Below, in pieces: positions 52,247-62,100 of a DNA stretch of 64,000 nucleotides. Location of the stretch: positions 1 to 64,000 of the forward strand of contig CANQPG010000006.1 of assembly GCA_947625705.1 (NCBI GenBank), read 5' to 3'. The notes beneath the pieces were generated by a model that saw nothing but the letters and a program-made list of their open reading frames with translations, was not told the DNA's origin and did not search any database. The stretch is from an uncultured Peptococcaceae bacterium (lineage in GTDB: Bacteria > Bacillota > Dehalobacteriia > UBA4068 > UBA4997). The translations under genes and the position numbers were made by a program. The stretch's first letter is position 1; each line of letters begins with the position of its first letter.

Positions 52247-53312
52247 AGGTTATTCCCTCCAATTCTTTTCTGAACAGGCTGAAGAACAGGTCGTCCGTCT
52301 TCCTGATCAGATGATAACTGTTCCCGTGTTCGGCGTGGCCGGTCCAGGACGAATATGACTGAATGATCGTTTCAATGTCGATCCGGCCTTCGTCCAGAAG
52401 GTGACGGAATTTCTTCAGTTTTCGTCTGATTCGGTTTTTGCTGTCACGGCGAATTTTGCGGATCACCCTTCCGGTGTCCGTCATGTAGGTCCTAAAGCCC
52501 AGGAAGTCGATTCCCTGGGTCAAGGGGAATATGGCCGTTTTCTGGTTCAGTTCCAGTCCAAGCGGAACAAGGAATTTTCTGATTTCTTCCAGGCAATACT
52601 GAAGATATTCCTTGTCGTGGTGGATCAGATAGAAGTCGTCCATGTAACGGCCATAAAATTTGATTCCCAGACGTTCTTTGATCATGTGGTCCATTCCGGA
52701 CAGGTACAGGACCGCGAACCATTGTGAAGTGTGGTTCCCGATCGGGATTCCTGGCCCTTCGGTGGAATCTATGATCATATCAAGAAGCCATAAGACGTCG
52801 GTGTCTTTGATAAGCCGGCGAAACTGTGATTTCAGAACGTCGTGATCGATTCTGTAAAAGTATTTTCGAACGTCGCACTTCAGGACCCACCCGTCCGTCC
52901 CGTGTTGCCGGTAAAACTTCTGCATAAACAGTTTCAGGCGGTCAAGGCCGAAGTGTGTTCCTTTGCCCTTTTGACTTGCGTAGTTGTCGTATATGAAGGT
53001 TTTTGAAAGAACCGGTTCCAGGACATTGTCGCAAAGACTGTGCTGAACGATTTTGTCGCGGAATGAATTATACATAATCAGGCGTTCCTTCGGTTCCTTT
53101 ACTATGAAGCAGTTATAAGGCGAAAGGCGGTATTTGTGTGACGTCAGCATGAAATGAATGAACATAAGGTTTTCAAGAATGTTCGCTTCGTATTTGCAGA
53201 CGGCATACTTCCACCGTTTACCTTTGCGCGCTTCTGTATACGACGAATACAGGCTGTTAAAGTCTGCGACAGAAGCGAAGTCAGAAGGTTCTGCTTTCTG
53301 TTCTTCGCTCAA
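52119..53312 (-). CDS. DGR-type reverse transcriptase
   Basis: FYGRYMDDFYLI (YMDD), GPGIPIGNHTSQWFAVLYL (IGxxxSQ motif typical of DGR RTs), TTG start after aaggagg. Confidence 0.96.
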   Translation of the reverse strand: MSEEQKAEPSDFASVADFNSLYSSYTEARKGKRWKYAVCKYEANILENLMFIHFMLTSHKYRLSPYNCFIVKEPKERLIMYNSFRDKIVQHSLCDNVLEPVLSKTFIYDNYASQKGKGTHFGLDRLKLFMQKFYRQHGTDGWVLKCDVRKYFYRIDHDVLKSQFRRLIKDTDVLWLLDMIIDSTEGPGIPIGNHTSQWFAVLYLSGMDHMIKERLGIKFYGRYMDDFYLIHHDKEYLQYCLEEIRKFLVPLGLELNQKTAIFPLTQGIDFLGFRTYMTDTGRVIRKIRRDSKNRIRRKLKKFRHLLDEGRIDIETIIQSYSSWTGHAEHGNSYHLIRKTDDLFFSLFRKELEGITYGEITFRFARWRDRQVGEYEVQRETDQVHSGSPGDGPNETGH

Positions 53313-53475
53313 TTTAGAATCCTCCTTGACGCTTATAGTCCGGCCGTCACCACGGAAGGCCTTTCGTCGTCAATCATGTATTTACCGTAGCCTTTCCGGA
53401 TTGCGGAAGGAAACGACCTCCTTTGTTGGGGTACTCTGCTTTCAGGTTCGTCGCCTTACTCGGTCACGTTTTCCA

Positions 53476-53582
53476 CCAAATCCGGCCGAACGCCATTGTT
53501 GCCATTGTACGCGTTGTTGTTGTTCAGACTGCCGTCGGTGTTGACATTGCGCGCATTGTTCGCGTTCGCGGCGTTCGGGGTA
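53476..53582 (-). repeat. DGR template repeat (TR), 107 bp
   Basis: Asn-codon-rich (AAY) non-coding copy: TPNAANANNARNVNTDGSLNNNNAYNGNNGVRPDL. Confidence 0.97.
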
Positions 53583-53607
53583 ACAGGTCGTTCCCTAAGG
53601 GGTTTTA

Positions 53608-54066
53608 TCACACGCCTTCAGGTATCGGCGCCGAAGGTTCCACCGGTTCGGCGGTTTCCTGTTCTGCCTTATACCATTTAGCGGTCATAAACTTAACGTC
53701 CAGGGTCAGCTTCGTCCAGTAGTCAAAGGTTCCCTTGTCGATATAGGACCGCTTCTTCGACAGTTCGATCATGTGAAGCAGTTTCTTACATTCGGTCAGG
53801 GCGGCCCTTTGCAGACGAAGCCGTTCCAGGCGATCCGCTTCGTCGCGGATCGGGAATATTTCGTTCGCTTCCAGTAGGTCGTCATATATGGCCATGACGT
53901 GTCCCTGGATTCTGTTGACAATAGAAAAGCGAACCTTCTTCGGGAAGCGGTTCGCGTTGTCGGTCAGGTCCAGGGTATAGTCGATCAGTTTGTCGGCCAC
54001 CGGAAGAACGTGAAGCGGACTTTCGTTTTTATTCGAAGTCCGCTGATAATTTCTTCGGGTTCCCAT
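53608..54066 (-). CDS. Avd-like four-helix-bundle DGR accessory protein
   Basis: LPVADKLIDYTLDLTDNANRFPKKVRFSIVNRIQGHVMAIYDDLLEANEIF...LHMIELSKKRSYIDKGTFDYWTKLTLDVKFMTAKWYKAEQ; next to TR. Confidence 0.85.
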   Translation of the reverse strand: MGTRRNYQRTSNKNESPLHVLPVADKLIDYTLDLTDNANRFPKKVRFSIVNRIQGHVMAIYDDLLEANEIFPIRDEADRLERLRLQRAALTECKKLLHMIELSKKRSYIDKGTFDYWTKLTLDVKFMTAKWYKAEQETAEPVEPSAPIPEGV

Positions 54067-54286
54067 TGATACACCTTCGCTTTCTTATTCTTTCGACCGT
54101 TTCCGGATCGCCGGAATAGTCGAAGCCATATTCACGAAGGACGACGGTTTCTTCCGTCCCTTCGTAGGTTACGCCGCACAGAACCACGCTGTCGCCATTA
54201 CAGCGGCCGCACACGGGCCGAAGTTCAGTGAATAGGTTAGACACCAGACAGGACGTTTCTGACGGCGTACAGGCGAACCTGGTCAC
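54029..54286 (-). CDS. Small hypothetical phage protein with CxxC
   Basis: 85-aa ORF overlapping both neighbouring genes; PVCGRCNGDSVVLCGVTYEG. Confidence 0.5.
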   Translation of the reverse strand: MTRFACTPSETSCLVSNLFTELRPVCGRCNGDSVVLCGVTYEGTEETVVLREYGFDYSGDPETVERIRKRRCINGNPKKLSADFE

Positions 54287-55029
54287 AGATACAGGCGATT
54301 CTGGGACGTGTCCAGAATTCCTTCCGGAACGCCGTCACCGTCATATCCGACCCAGTTCGCGATCTGTGCCGGCGCGAAGGTGTGTGTCACGGTGGTTCCC
54401 GTGAAGCCGGTATTTAACTGGTCCAGGATCGACTGAATGTCGTTGTCCTGGCGTCGCTGAACCTGTTCGGTCGTTTCGCCGGTCGTTTCGTTGATCGTGG
54501 ACGCGGCCTGGGTGTGGGCCACAGGCGCCGCATAGGCGATTAACTTGGTATTTGTGACATAGGAACCGGCGCCCACCTGAACGGACACGGCGGCCGCTTC
54601 CTGGTTCGTAATGAAGACGGCCAGGTCGTGAATGTGGACGGTGTCGGCCCCGTCTTCGAAGGACGTCGCCGGAATGACGTTGTCACTGTCTTCGCCGTCA
54701 AGCCACCCATAACAGAACAGGATTTCGTTCCCGTTGATGTCCTGGCCGAAAACGCCGATTTCCCTGATCCATACGTTCGCTTCCAGTGCTTCGTTCGTGA
54801 TCTGAACAGGAATTCGCATGATCGCCGGTGTACCGTCGACGAATTCCTTTCCGTCAAGGTTCGCTGTGACGTCTTCAGGATTGATAAGTCCCGACAGGGT
54901 GTTCGGACTGACGGTCGGAATTCCGCTTCCGGCGGCCGCGCGCGTCAGGGTCAGACCCTGGCCGGACGCGATCAAGGCTGTCAGTGCTTCGACGCCGTTG
55001 TCGGTGACGATAGACTTGAATTTTGCCAT
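54283..55029 (-). CDS. Phage tail fibre-like protein
   Basis: KFKSIVTDNGVEALTALIASGQGLTLTRAAAGSG...VWIREIGVFGQDINGNEILFCYGWLDG. Confidence 0.75.
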   Translation of the reverse strand: MAKFKSIVTDNGVEALTALIASGQGLTLTRAAAGSGIPTVSPNTLSGLINPEDVTANLDGKEFVDGTPAIMRIPVQITNEALEANVWIREIGVFGQDINGNEILFCYGWLDGEDSDNVIPATSFEDGADTVHIHDLAVFITNQEAAAVSVQVGAGSYVTNTKLIAYAAPVAHTQAASTINETTGETTEQVQRRQDNDIQSILDQLNTGFTGTTVTHTFAPAQIANWVGYDGDGVPEGILDTSQNRLYL

Positions 55030-55041
55030 GTGGTTTCCTCC

Positions 55042-55569
55042 TTATTCGGTCGGCTTGTAGACGTGCCGGTTCATAACCGCCATAGCGGAACAGGCGGCCG
55101 TCTGGGCCGGTTCGATTTTCTGTGGAATTTCGGTCTTCATGCGAAGGACCAAATTCGCCGGAATCATTTGTCCCAGTGTGGCCACCAGGGCGTCGCGCTG
55201 TGAATAACCTTCCAGGCGGATTCTGACCAGTAGATCATAGGCGTTTTCGTCCAGTGTGACGCTGAAGTCTTCGCTGACCGTGGACAGATACTTCAGAAGG
55301 GTTATGTAAGTGTAGGGAAGCTGATCCAGGTATCGGATCAGGATTCTTTCACGGCGTTCCTGTAAAGTGTCGCCAGGGGCCACAGAAAGGCCCAGAATCG
55401 CTTCCCACCGCTGACACCCATATTCGGTAAGGGACACAAGAAAGAAGTCGTCAGCGGCGTTCCTGACGTCACTGACGACCCTTTCGAATTCCGGCTGTTC
55501 TGCGTTTGCGATCTGGTCGAATTCGATCAGTTCCTGAAGGCAACGCGGCCAGTATTCTTTAAGTAACAT
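55042..55569 (-). CDS. DUF2313 (YmfQ/XkdU-like) tail protein
   Basis: FFLVSLTEYGCQRWEAILGLSVAPGDTLQERRERILIRYL; position after baseplate J. Confidence 0.82.
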   Translation of the reverse strand: MLLKEYWPRCLQELIEFDQIANAEQPEFERVVSDVRNAADDFFLVSLTEYGCQRWEAILGLSVAPGDTLQERRERILIRYLDQLPYTYITLLKYLSTVSEDFSVTLDENAYDLLVRIRLEGYSQRDALVATLGQMIPANLVLRMKTEIPQKIEPAQTAACSAMAVMNRHVYKPTE

Positions 55570-56638
55570 TTTTGACCACCCCCAGAACCGGAATAGCGTT
55601 CGACGCCAGACTGATATTCTGGGTCGTGCCGTTGATCGTGGTTCCGGTTACGTCGATAATTCCGTCGACGGCCAGGACCTTTGTTTCGATCTGGCTGACG
55701 CGGACGATCAGGACTTCCTGGTCGACCCATTCCTTCGCCAGTTCGGCGAAGTATTCCTGGATAGCCTTCTGGACCTCTGCTTCGACAGATTCCCAGGTGT
55801 AGGACGTCGCAAAGGTCAGCGCGAAGGAAACATTCACAGTCGTTCCGACGACGCCTTCCACGGTTACGACGTGGCCGATTGGCGCGATACCGTCACCGAC
55901 GCCCTGATTCTGAACAGGGTCGACGGCCGTCTGGACGCTGTTGACCAGGTCTTCCGAAGGAATCCCCCAGTCACTGTCGACGAAGATGATCTTGACGGTT
56001 CCGCCGCCGTTCCAGACAGGAATGACCTTGATCTTTCCGACGCCCTGAAGAAGTTCGACCTTTGTCTTATAGTCGGCCTTGTTTCCGCCGTATGCCTGGG
56101 ATTCAAGGCTTTCCAGGTAACGGGAATACAGGTCGGCGTCAGATTCTTCGTCTTCGCCGTTGATCAGAATGTCGGCCAGGCGCGCGGCGCCCAGGCCTTC
56201 GACATAGTCGATCGGGAACAAGTTTCCCTGGTAACGGTTACCGGCGGCGCCGGCTGTTTCGCATACCAGGCGGAACTGACCAGTCGCCAGTTTTTCGGTG
56301 ACTATGTAGTTCAGGGAATCGCCGGAAAAGCGCGTTCCGATAGGAACGTCCATAGCGTTTCCGTCACCGTCTTCGAAATATCCATTTCGGACAGCGGCAG
56401 TCGCGGCCGTTCGGAAGACACTTCGTTCACGGACCTTCTTTGTCAGGTCTTCGCCGGTTTCGGTGTCAGGGAAGGCCCTGTCCATAAGATAGGCCAGTTC
56501 GATATACATGATCGCCAGTTCAGCGGCCGCCGGCGCTATGGCGTCATATATAACGGAACCTTCGCGTTTGTCGATAGAAGGCGCGACGCGCTTCAGACAA
56601 CGGTCCATAATTTTTTCGAATGTCATATCTTCAAACAT
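55559..56638 (-). CDS. Baseplate J-like protein (XkdT-like)
   Basis: DKREGSVIYDAIAPAAAELAIMYIELAYLMDRAFPDTETGEDLTKKVRERSVFR...GNRYQGNLFPID. Confidence 0.9.
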   Translation of the reverse strand: MFEDMTFEKIMDRCLKRVAPSIDKREGSVIYDAIAPAAAELAIMYIELAYLMDRAFPDTETGEDLTKKVRERSVFRTAATAAVRNGYFEDGDGNAMDVPIGTRFSGDSLNYIVTEKLATGQFRLVCETAGAAGNRYQGNLFPIDYVEGLGAARLADILINGEDEESDADLYSRYLESLESQAYGGNKADYKTKVELLQGVGKIKVIPVWNGGGTVKIIFVDSDWGIPSEDLVNSVQTAVDPVQNQGVGDGIAPIGHVVTVEGVVGTTVNVSFALTFATSYTWESVEAEVQKAIQEYFAELAKEWVDQEVLIVRVSQIETKVLAVDGIIDVTGTTINGTTQNISLASNAIPVLGVVKNVT

Positions 56639-57053
56639 TTCCGCCCACCTCTCTTTCGATAGGAATTTCGCCGAAGATAGTTTCGGCCGTGAACTTCACG
56701 GAAGCGGTTCTTTTGTCGATCTGGACCACTTCGAAGTCGACGACGTCGGTGATCCGGCTGTCCGCCAGAAGTGCTTCGCGAATTACACGTTTGATTTCAC
56801 TTGCAAACACTTGATAACTTTTCCCGACGACGGCGTTCAGTTCTATTCCGTAATTCCAGGAATAGATCAGAAATTCAAATCGTTCGGTTTGCAGTATTTT
56901 GTAAATGGCCTGTTTCATGGCTTCCGTGGAATCACAGAAGCCACCGACGCGGCCGGCGTCAAAGTCGATTTTGTATGTCCGCGAAGGGGCGTCAGCGGCG
57001 GTCTGAACCGCCACGTCGGCGCCGATCTTCACGGTCGTCGCGTTAGGAATCAT
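56631..57053 (-). CDS. DUF2634 (XkdS-like) baseplate protein
   Basis: AMKQAIYKILQTERFEFLIYSWNYGIEL. Confidence 0.85.
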   Translation of the reverse strand: MIPNATTVKIGADVAVQTAADAPSRTYKIDFDAGRVGGFCDSTEAMKQAIYKILQTERFEFLIYSWNYGIELNAVVGKSYQVFASEIKRVIREALLADSRITDVVDFEVVQIDKRTASVKFTAETIFGEIPIEREVGGNV

Positions 57054-57057
57054 AAGT

Positions 57058-57462
57058 TCACACCCTTCCCAGAACCAGGAAGGACTGGCCGCCCTGGTTT
57101 CTTAAAAGGACCACCTTTTCACCGACTGCCAGGCCGTAATAATATTCGGACGTTCCGTCAGTGTTGGTCTGATAGTTGTTCTTCAGGACGTGGGAATGGG
57201 ACGCGAAGGACGCGTCGCCGCTTCCGCCTGACTGCGCTTCGGTGGTGGGCGAACCCTTGACGCCAGTGTGATAGTGTGTAGGATAAAAGCCGGCCTTGAA
57301 TTCCTTCATAACGACGATAGCGTCGCCGGAAATGTCGAAGCGGTTGTCGACACGGATCGTCAGCGGTGACGTTTTGGTCACGGTCCCGAACATATAAGCG
57401 GCCGGAACGCCGGCGTTCTGTGTGCCTTCCGCGACTTTTTTCATTGTGTCAAGAAGTCCCAT
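57058..57462 (-). CDS. DUF2577 (XkdR-like) protein
   Basis: VPAAYMFGTVTKTSPLTIRVDNRFDISGDAIVVMKEF...VGEKVVLLRNQGGQSFLVLGRV. Confidence 0.85.
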   Translation of the reverse strand: MGLLDTMKKVAEGTQNAGVPAAYMFGTVTKTSPLTIRVDNRFDISGDAIVVMKEFKAGFYPTHYHTGVKGSPTTEAQSGGSGDASFASHSHVLKNNYQTNTDGTSEYYYGLAVGEKVVLLRNQGGQSFLVLGRV

Positions 57463-57463
57463 A

Positions 57464-58420
57464 TTACACCACCTTCAATTTCAAAGACATAGTTTCCTTC
57501 AGAAGATCGTGACTGGCTTCTTCGACGATAAAGAAGGACTTCACGTCCACGGCGCCGATTCCGATAAACAGGGCGCGGCCGGCGCGGACGGACAGGTCAG
57601 CGATCGCGTTCACGCTGAAGGACCGCTTCGGTCTGTTGTAAAGTTCCAACATTTGATCGCCGCGTTCCTTGATCTGCGCTTCGTTCATGCTTTCGTCGAC
57701 CGTTTCGTAATTTTGCAGAATACCCCAGAAGTTCATATTGTTTGAATCCTGGAAGATATAGGCGTCACGCTTTCCGGTTTCCTTATTGTCGCGGACCAGT
57801 TTGATCTTGTTGAAGGTGTCGGAATCTATGTCGGTTTCATAGGTGAAGCCTGTCGCCAGGCTACCGTCACCCACGAAAAGGTCCAGTTTCGCGGTTTCGA
57901 CGTCAGTCAACGTCAGTTTTCCGAAGTCGTCCCACAGGACGAACATTTTACCGGTATTGATCAGGGTGTAGTCGATCGCCTTCAGAACAATATCGAAAAG
58001 AGTTTGTCCGTCTTCGATCATGGAAGGGATCACATATCCAGTATTGACCAGGCTTCCGGTCTTCAGTTTGAAGTCCTCCGCGATCTGTAAAAGAATCTGG
58101 TCGGCGCGCTTACCGGTAAAGACATAGGTTTCCTTGTTTTTCTTCAAATACCAGGTTTGATCGTAGGCCAGAACCTGAACCTGGTCTTTTTCGTTCTGGC
58201 TGATTTTAACAACGTAACCATAGAACAGGCCCACGTCGCCGTCCTTCAAACAAAGGATTCCGCCGTGTGTCCATTACACCGCGTCGTCGACGATCGCGGT
58301 CAGGTCCAGGGAAGAAGGGGAACCGGACCGTTTTGTCGACCATTTCGCGGCAGTGATCAGCGTCGTAATGTCGAACGCGTCACCGGTGACGTTGTTCTGA
58401 TACAGGATAGAAATTCCCAT
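57464..58420 (-). pseudogene. XkdQ-like hub/tail protein gene interrupted by in-frame TAA at 58276-58274
   Basis: Minus frame reads [72 protein letters not shown]...; start overlaps upstream stop as TAATG. Confidence 0.85.
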
Positions 58421-59076
58421 TATGGAATCGTGAACACCTGTCCAGGATAGATCAGATTCGGGTTTGATCCGATCTTTCCCTTATTGGCGTTATAAATCTT
58501 TGTGTAGTCGCTCCCTTTGCCATAGAATTTCTTCGCGATATTCCACAGGCAGTCCCCAGACTTCACGGTATAGGTTTTACTGGTCTGTTCCGGCTTTCCT
58601 GGTCTTTCGGGTTCCTGGGTTTTCGCCGGTTCTTCCTTCTTTTCCGGAAGGACGATTCTTTTCGGGGAAATATCCTTCCATTCGTACAGTTTGATCGTGT
58701 AATACAGATCCCCCAGTTCGCCGGACCGTTCTTCGTATTCGAAGGAATCAATTCCCATACGAAGGTTACAGTCCAGGTCTGTTCCGGTGATCAGGAAGCG
58801 GACAGGGGACTTCTGGTCCCTGGCCTTCTGGATCGCCTGGACAATGCTGACGGGGTCCCTGATCTGGCCGACTGTATACGGCGCCTTCGACACAGGGAAG
58901 AAACTTTCCCAGGACAGGATTCGAAGGCCCTTCTTTCGAAGAAGAAGAACTTCGCCCAGTTCAAGAACGGTCACCCGTTCGTTTTTGCCAGGCGAAGAAA
59001 CATTCAGTTTCGCCGGAAGGACGGGAATGTTTATTTCCCGTCCCCCGACGATCAGGGTCATTTTGTAGTTGCTCAT
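58420..59076 (-). CDS. LysM-containing XkdP-like tail protein
   Basis: [51 protein letters not shown]. Confidence 0.92.
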   Translation of the reverse strand: MSNYKMTLIVGGREINIPVLPAKLNVSSPGKNERVTVLELGEVLLLRKKGLRILSWESFFPVSKAPYTVGQIRDPVSIVQAIQKARDQKSPVRFLITGTDLDCNLRMGIDSFEYEERSGELGDLYYTIKLYEWKDISPKRIVLPEKKEEPAKTQEPERPGKPEQTSKTYTVKSGDCLWNIAKKFYGKGSDYTKIYNANKGKIGSNPNLIYPGQVFTIP

Positions 59077-60977
59077 TAGTTATACACCCCTTCCGCCGCC
59101 GCTGTGAATTCGTCTTCCAGTTTCTTTTCGATCTTGGTGACGACTTCGTCGACGTCGACTTTTTCGCTGATCTGGGCGTCCACCGCCACAGTAGGCGTCA
59201 AAGTGACGAAGTTCTGGACATAGCGCATTTCTGCCACGTCGCGAAGGAATTTCAGGTCTTCGTCGGCGATATTGACGTCGCTTTCGATAGAACCCACCGA
59301 TCCGACACTGTCCACGTTTCCGACGTCATACTGGTCAGTATTCCAGTCGGACGCGCCGGCGTCAGAATTTGCCTGGGCGGCTTCGGCTCTGGCGTTTGCG
59401 TAGGTTTCGGACAGTTGGGCCGTAGCGTCGGCAAGTTCTTGCTTCGCCGCTGAATATGTGGCGTCGCGTTCTGCCTGGGCGGCCTTGATGTCCGCTTCAT
59501 ACTGATTCAGGGCGTCGGCCCTTGCCTGTTTGGCGGCTTCGTTTTCGGCGGCCGCTGTCGTGGCGAAAGTGACCTGTTCGATCAGGCCAATATTGACGCC
59601 TGGAATCTTATTCAAAAGGGATATGAAGTCGTTTATGATCCCGATCGCGCCGTTAATCATGTTCTGAAGAACCGTTAAGACACTGACCTTCATATCGCCC
59701 ATAAAGTTAGCGATTGCCACGCCGGCCTTCTGCCAACATAGCTTTAATTTGTCGATCAGGTTCGCGATCCAGTTGTAAACCGCAAAGAAGGCGACTTTGA
59801 TCGCCGCCCAGGCTACCAACAGGGCCGCCTTGCAGATTTCCCAGGCGTTCTTCACGCCACCGACGGCCTGGATCATCTTGTAAAGGACGCCTATGACGAC
59901 GCCGATCGCGATAGCGATCCAGAACAACGGGTTCGACAGAAGGGTCACAAAGAACGCCTTCGCGGCGCCGTTTGCGATCCATGTCGCGGCGGTCTGAATA
60001 CCAAGGGCCACCGCGTAAGCGATAGCCGCGCCGGCAAGGCCCCAGAAGATCGGGGCGATAGTGGACCAGTTTTCATAAATCCACTGGGCGCCGGCTCCGA
60101 TCGCCTGGATAACAGGCCCGAAGGCTTCCAGGGCGATATTCTTCGCCAGGGTCCAGACCTGGGCGAAGGTCATAGGCATAGCGTTGAACTTCGCGTTGAT
60201 TTCGTCAGCGGACGACAACATGGCATTTTTGACGATCGTTGAAGTGATCTGGCCTTCCTGGGCCATTGAACGAATTTGTCCAATAGGAACCCCCAGGTAG
60301 TCGGCGATCGTCTGAATGATCGTCGGCGCCTGTTCGAAAATGCTGTTCAGTTCTTCGCCACGAAGGACACCGGAAGACATGGCCTGGGTAAGCTGTAACA
60401 TAGCCGCGTCCACGCCGGCGGCAGATGTGCCGGCGATCGTGAACTGTTTGTTGATCAGTTCTGTAAACTGGATCAATTCGGCGTTGTTACCGAAGGCGTC
60501 CTTCGCCATAATACCCATTTTTGAAACGGCGTCAGCGGTCGTCTGGTAGGCCGCGCGCGAACGATTCGCGGACGCCATGATCATAGACTGAAGTTCGTCT
60601 GTGGTCTGAAGTCCGTCGTTCATCAGATCAATTCTGGCCCTGGTCGTGGTCATAGTGTCCGCCAGGTCTATAACCTTTTGGACACTGATCGCCGCCAGGG
60701 CGGAAGAAATGTATTTCTTCACGCTTCCCCAGGCGTTCGCGACGCCTTTCGCTTCATTCTGGGCCTGTTGCTGTTTACGGTTGAAGTTATCAACCTGACC
60801 GGAAGAGCGACTGACGGCCGAAGACGCCTTGTCAAAGTTGGCGCCAGGGTTCACCTGGTCCGACAGGGTGTCGGTCACTTCCAGGGCGCGATTCGTTCGG
60901 GAAAGGGCGGTGGTGATCTTCCGTAGTTTGGAAGTCATACCGTCACGAATAGTCATTTGTGTAGCTACTCCGGCCAC
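59076..60977 (-). CDS. Tail tape measure protein
   Basis: TMP_3-like N-term [35 protein letters not shown]...[46 protein letters not shown] start. Confidence 0.92.
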   Translation of the reverse strand: MAGVATQMTIRDGMTSKLRKITTALSRTNRALEVTDTLSDQVNPGANFDKASSAVSRSSGQVDNFNRKQQQAQNEAKGVANAWGSVKKYISSALAAISVQKVIDLADTMTTTRARIDLMNDGLQTTDELQSMIMASANRSRAAYQTTADAVSKMGIMAKDAFGNNAELIQFTELINKQFTIAGTSAAGVDAAMLQLTQAMSSGVLRGEELNSIFEQAPTIIQTIADYLGVPIGQIRSMAQEGQITSTIVKNAMLSSADEINAKFNAMPMTFAQVWTLAKNIALEAFGPVIQAIGAGAQWIYENWSTIAPIFWGLAGAAIAYAVALGIQTAATWIANGAAKAFFVTLLSNPLFWIAIAIGVVIGVLYKMIQAVGGVKNAWEICKAALLVAWAAIKVAFFAVYNWIANLIDKLKLCWQKAGVAIANFMGDMKVSVLTVLQNMINGAIGIINDFISLLNKIPGVNIGLIEQVTFATTAAAENEAAKQARADALNQYEADIKAAQAERDATYSAAKQELADATAQLSETYANARAEAAQANSDAGASDWNTDQYDVGNVDSVGSVGSIESDVNIADEDLKFLRDVAEMRYVQNFVTLTPTVAVDAQISEKVDVDEVVTKIEKKLEDEFTAAAEGVYN

Positions 60978-60983
60978 AGTTCA

Positions 60984-61597
60984 TCACCTTCCTTTCTTTC
61001 CCTTCCGGTTTGCTTTCTTCGCTTCTTTCTTTTCCTTCTCGATCTGAAGGTCGATCGAAGCATAGATAAAGGCCCGTTCCCGAAGGGGAAGGGCCACAAG
61101 CTGACTGGGAAGGATTTTCAACCGGTGAAGGGCGTAATGTGCATAGACGGATTCACCGTCCGCCTGGCTATCATCACCCCCACCGGTTATTAGTTTTTTG
61201 CTTCGTCACGAAGGTCGTTCACGTCGTCGGTGAACCCGTTGATCTCCTGGACGCCCAGAAGAAGGTCGATAAACTGACCAGGCTTCAGAAGGACGTCGAT
61301 CAGCGCTTCGGCGCCCATGACGCCATATTTCGCCTGAAGGTCCGCGTCCTTGAAGTTGGGGTCGACGGTGCAAGCGATAACCAGGCGGTTATTGTAAAGG
61401 TCCTGATCGGTGTCAGTGGTCTTCTGGTGGGTCTTCTTGTCGAAGGTCACCTTCTGACAGGACTTTCGAAGGGCCTTGTTTTCGCCCTCTGTGATAGACT
61501 TGATCGTGAAAGGAACAGGGAAGCCGCTGACCGCGACTTCCGCTGTTGCCTGTACTGTTTCCTCGTTTGCCATAAGGAATTCCTGAAGTTTACCCAT
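60984..61597 (-). CDS. Tail assembly chaperone, long form by predicted -1 frameshift; zero-frame product is 61190-61597
   Basis: Zero frame ...gca aaa aac taa; heptamer A_AAA_AAC at 61199-61193; -1 frame stays open to TGA at 60986-60984. Confidence 0.85.
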
Positions 61598-61624
61598 GTT
61601 TTTATCCTCCTTTGAAGTGTGTCG

Positions 61625-62083
61625 TTAAATCTTCGCGAACGGGGTCAGAATGTAGAAGTCTTCGAAAGTGAAGTCGACGTCTTCGTCCAGTGCGTCGTCG
61701 GAATCGCCGTCCAGTTTTGCCAGGACAACGGAATCCAGGTTACAGCCGATCAGAAGGGTCGTCTGTTTGCCGGCGGAAGATTCCTGGTCGTCGTTCTCGA
61801 CCACCATGTCGAAATACACGTCGACGCCGGTTTCCTTCCACTGCTTGATCATAGCGCGGAACAGGGGCGTCATGTAGTAAAGGGTCATGGAACCGGCGCC
61901 GTTCGCGCCAGTGGTCTTGTGGCCGGTCATGCGCTTACCGATCGCCTTGATTTCAGACTTGTTCTTCTCGACGTTGGCTTCGATAGTCTTCGCCATGAAC
62001 AATTCTTCATTGTTGCCGTTGATCTTCGCGTAGGCGCGACCTTCCTTTCCGGAAATGGTATCAGGTGCGTTCAAAGTTTTCAT
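61625..62083 (-). CDS. Tail tube protein (XkdM-like)
   Basis: APDTISGKEGRAYAKINGNNEELFMAKTIEANVEKNKSEIKAIGKRMTGHKTTGANGAGSMTLYYMTPLF. Confidence 0.9.
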   Translation of the reverse strand: MKTLNAPDTISGKEGRAYAKINGNNEELFMAKTIEANVEKNKSEIKAIGKRMTGHKTTGANGAGSMTLYYMTPLFRAMIKQWKETGVDVYFDMVVENDDQESSAGKQTTLLIGCNLDSVVLAKLDGDSDDALDEDVDFTFEDFYILTPFAKI

Positions 62084-62100
62084 TGATAGTCACCCCTTTC

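Noticed and set aside
53423-53722. Plus-strand ORFs across the TR (e.g. MLGYSAFRFVALLGHVF...)
   Set aside because: Antisense to TR and Avd-like gene; the TR is a non-coding template on the minus strand and no RBS or domain supports these ORFs.
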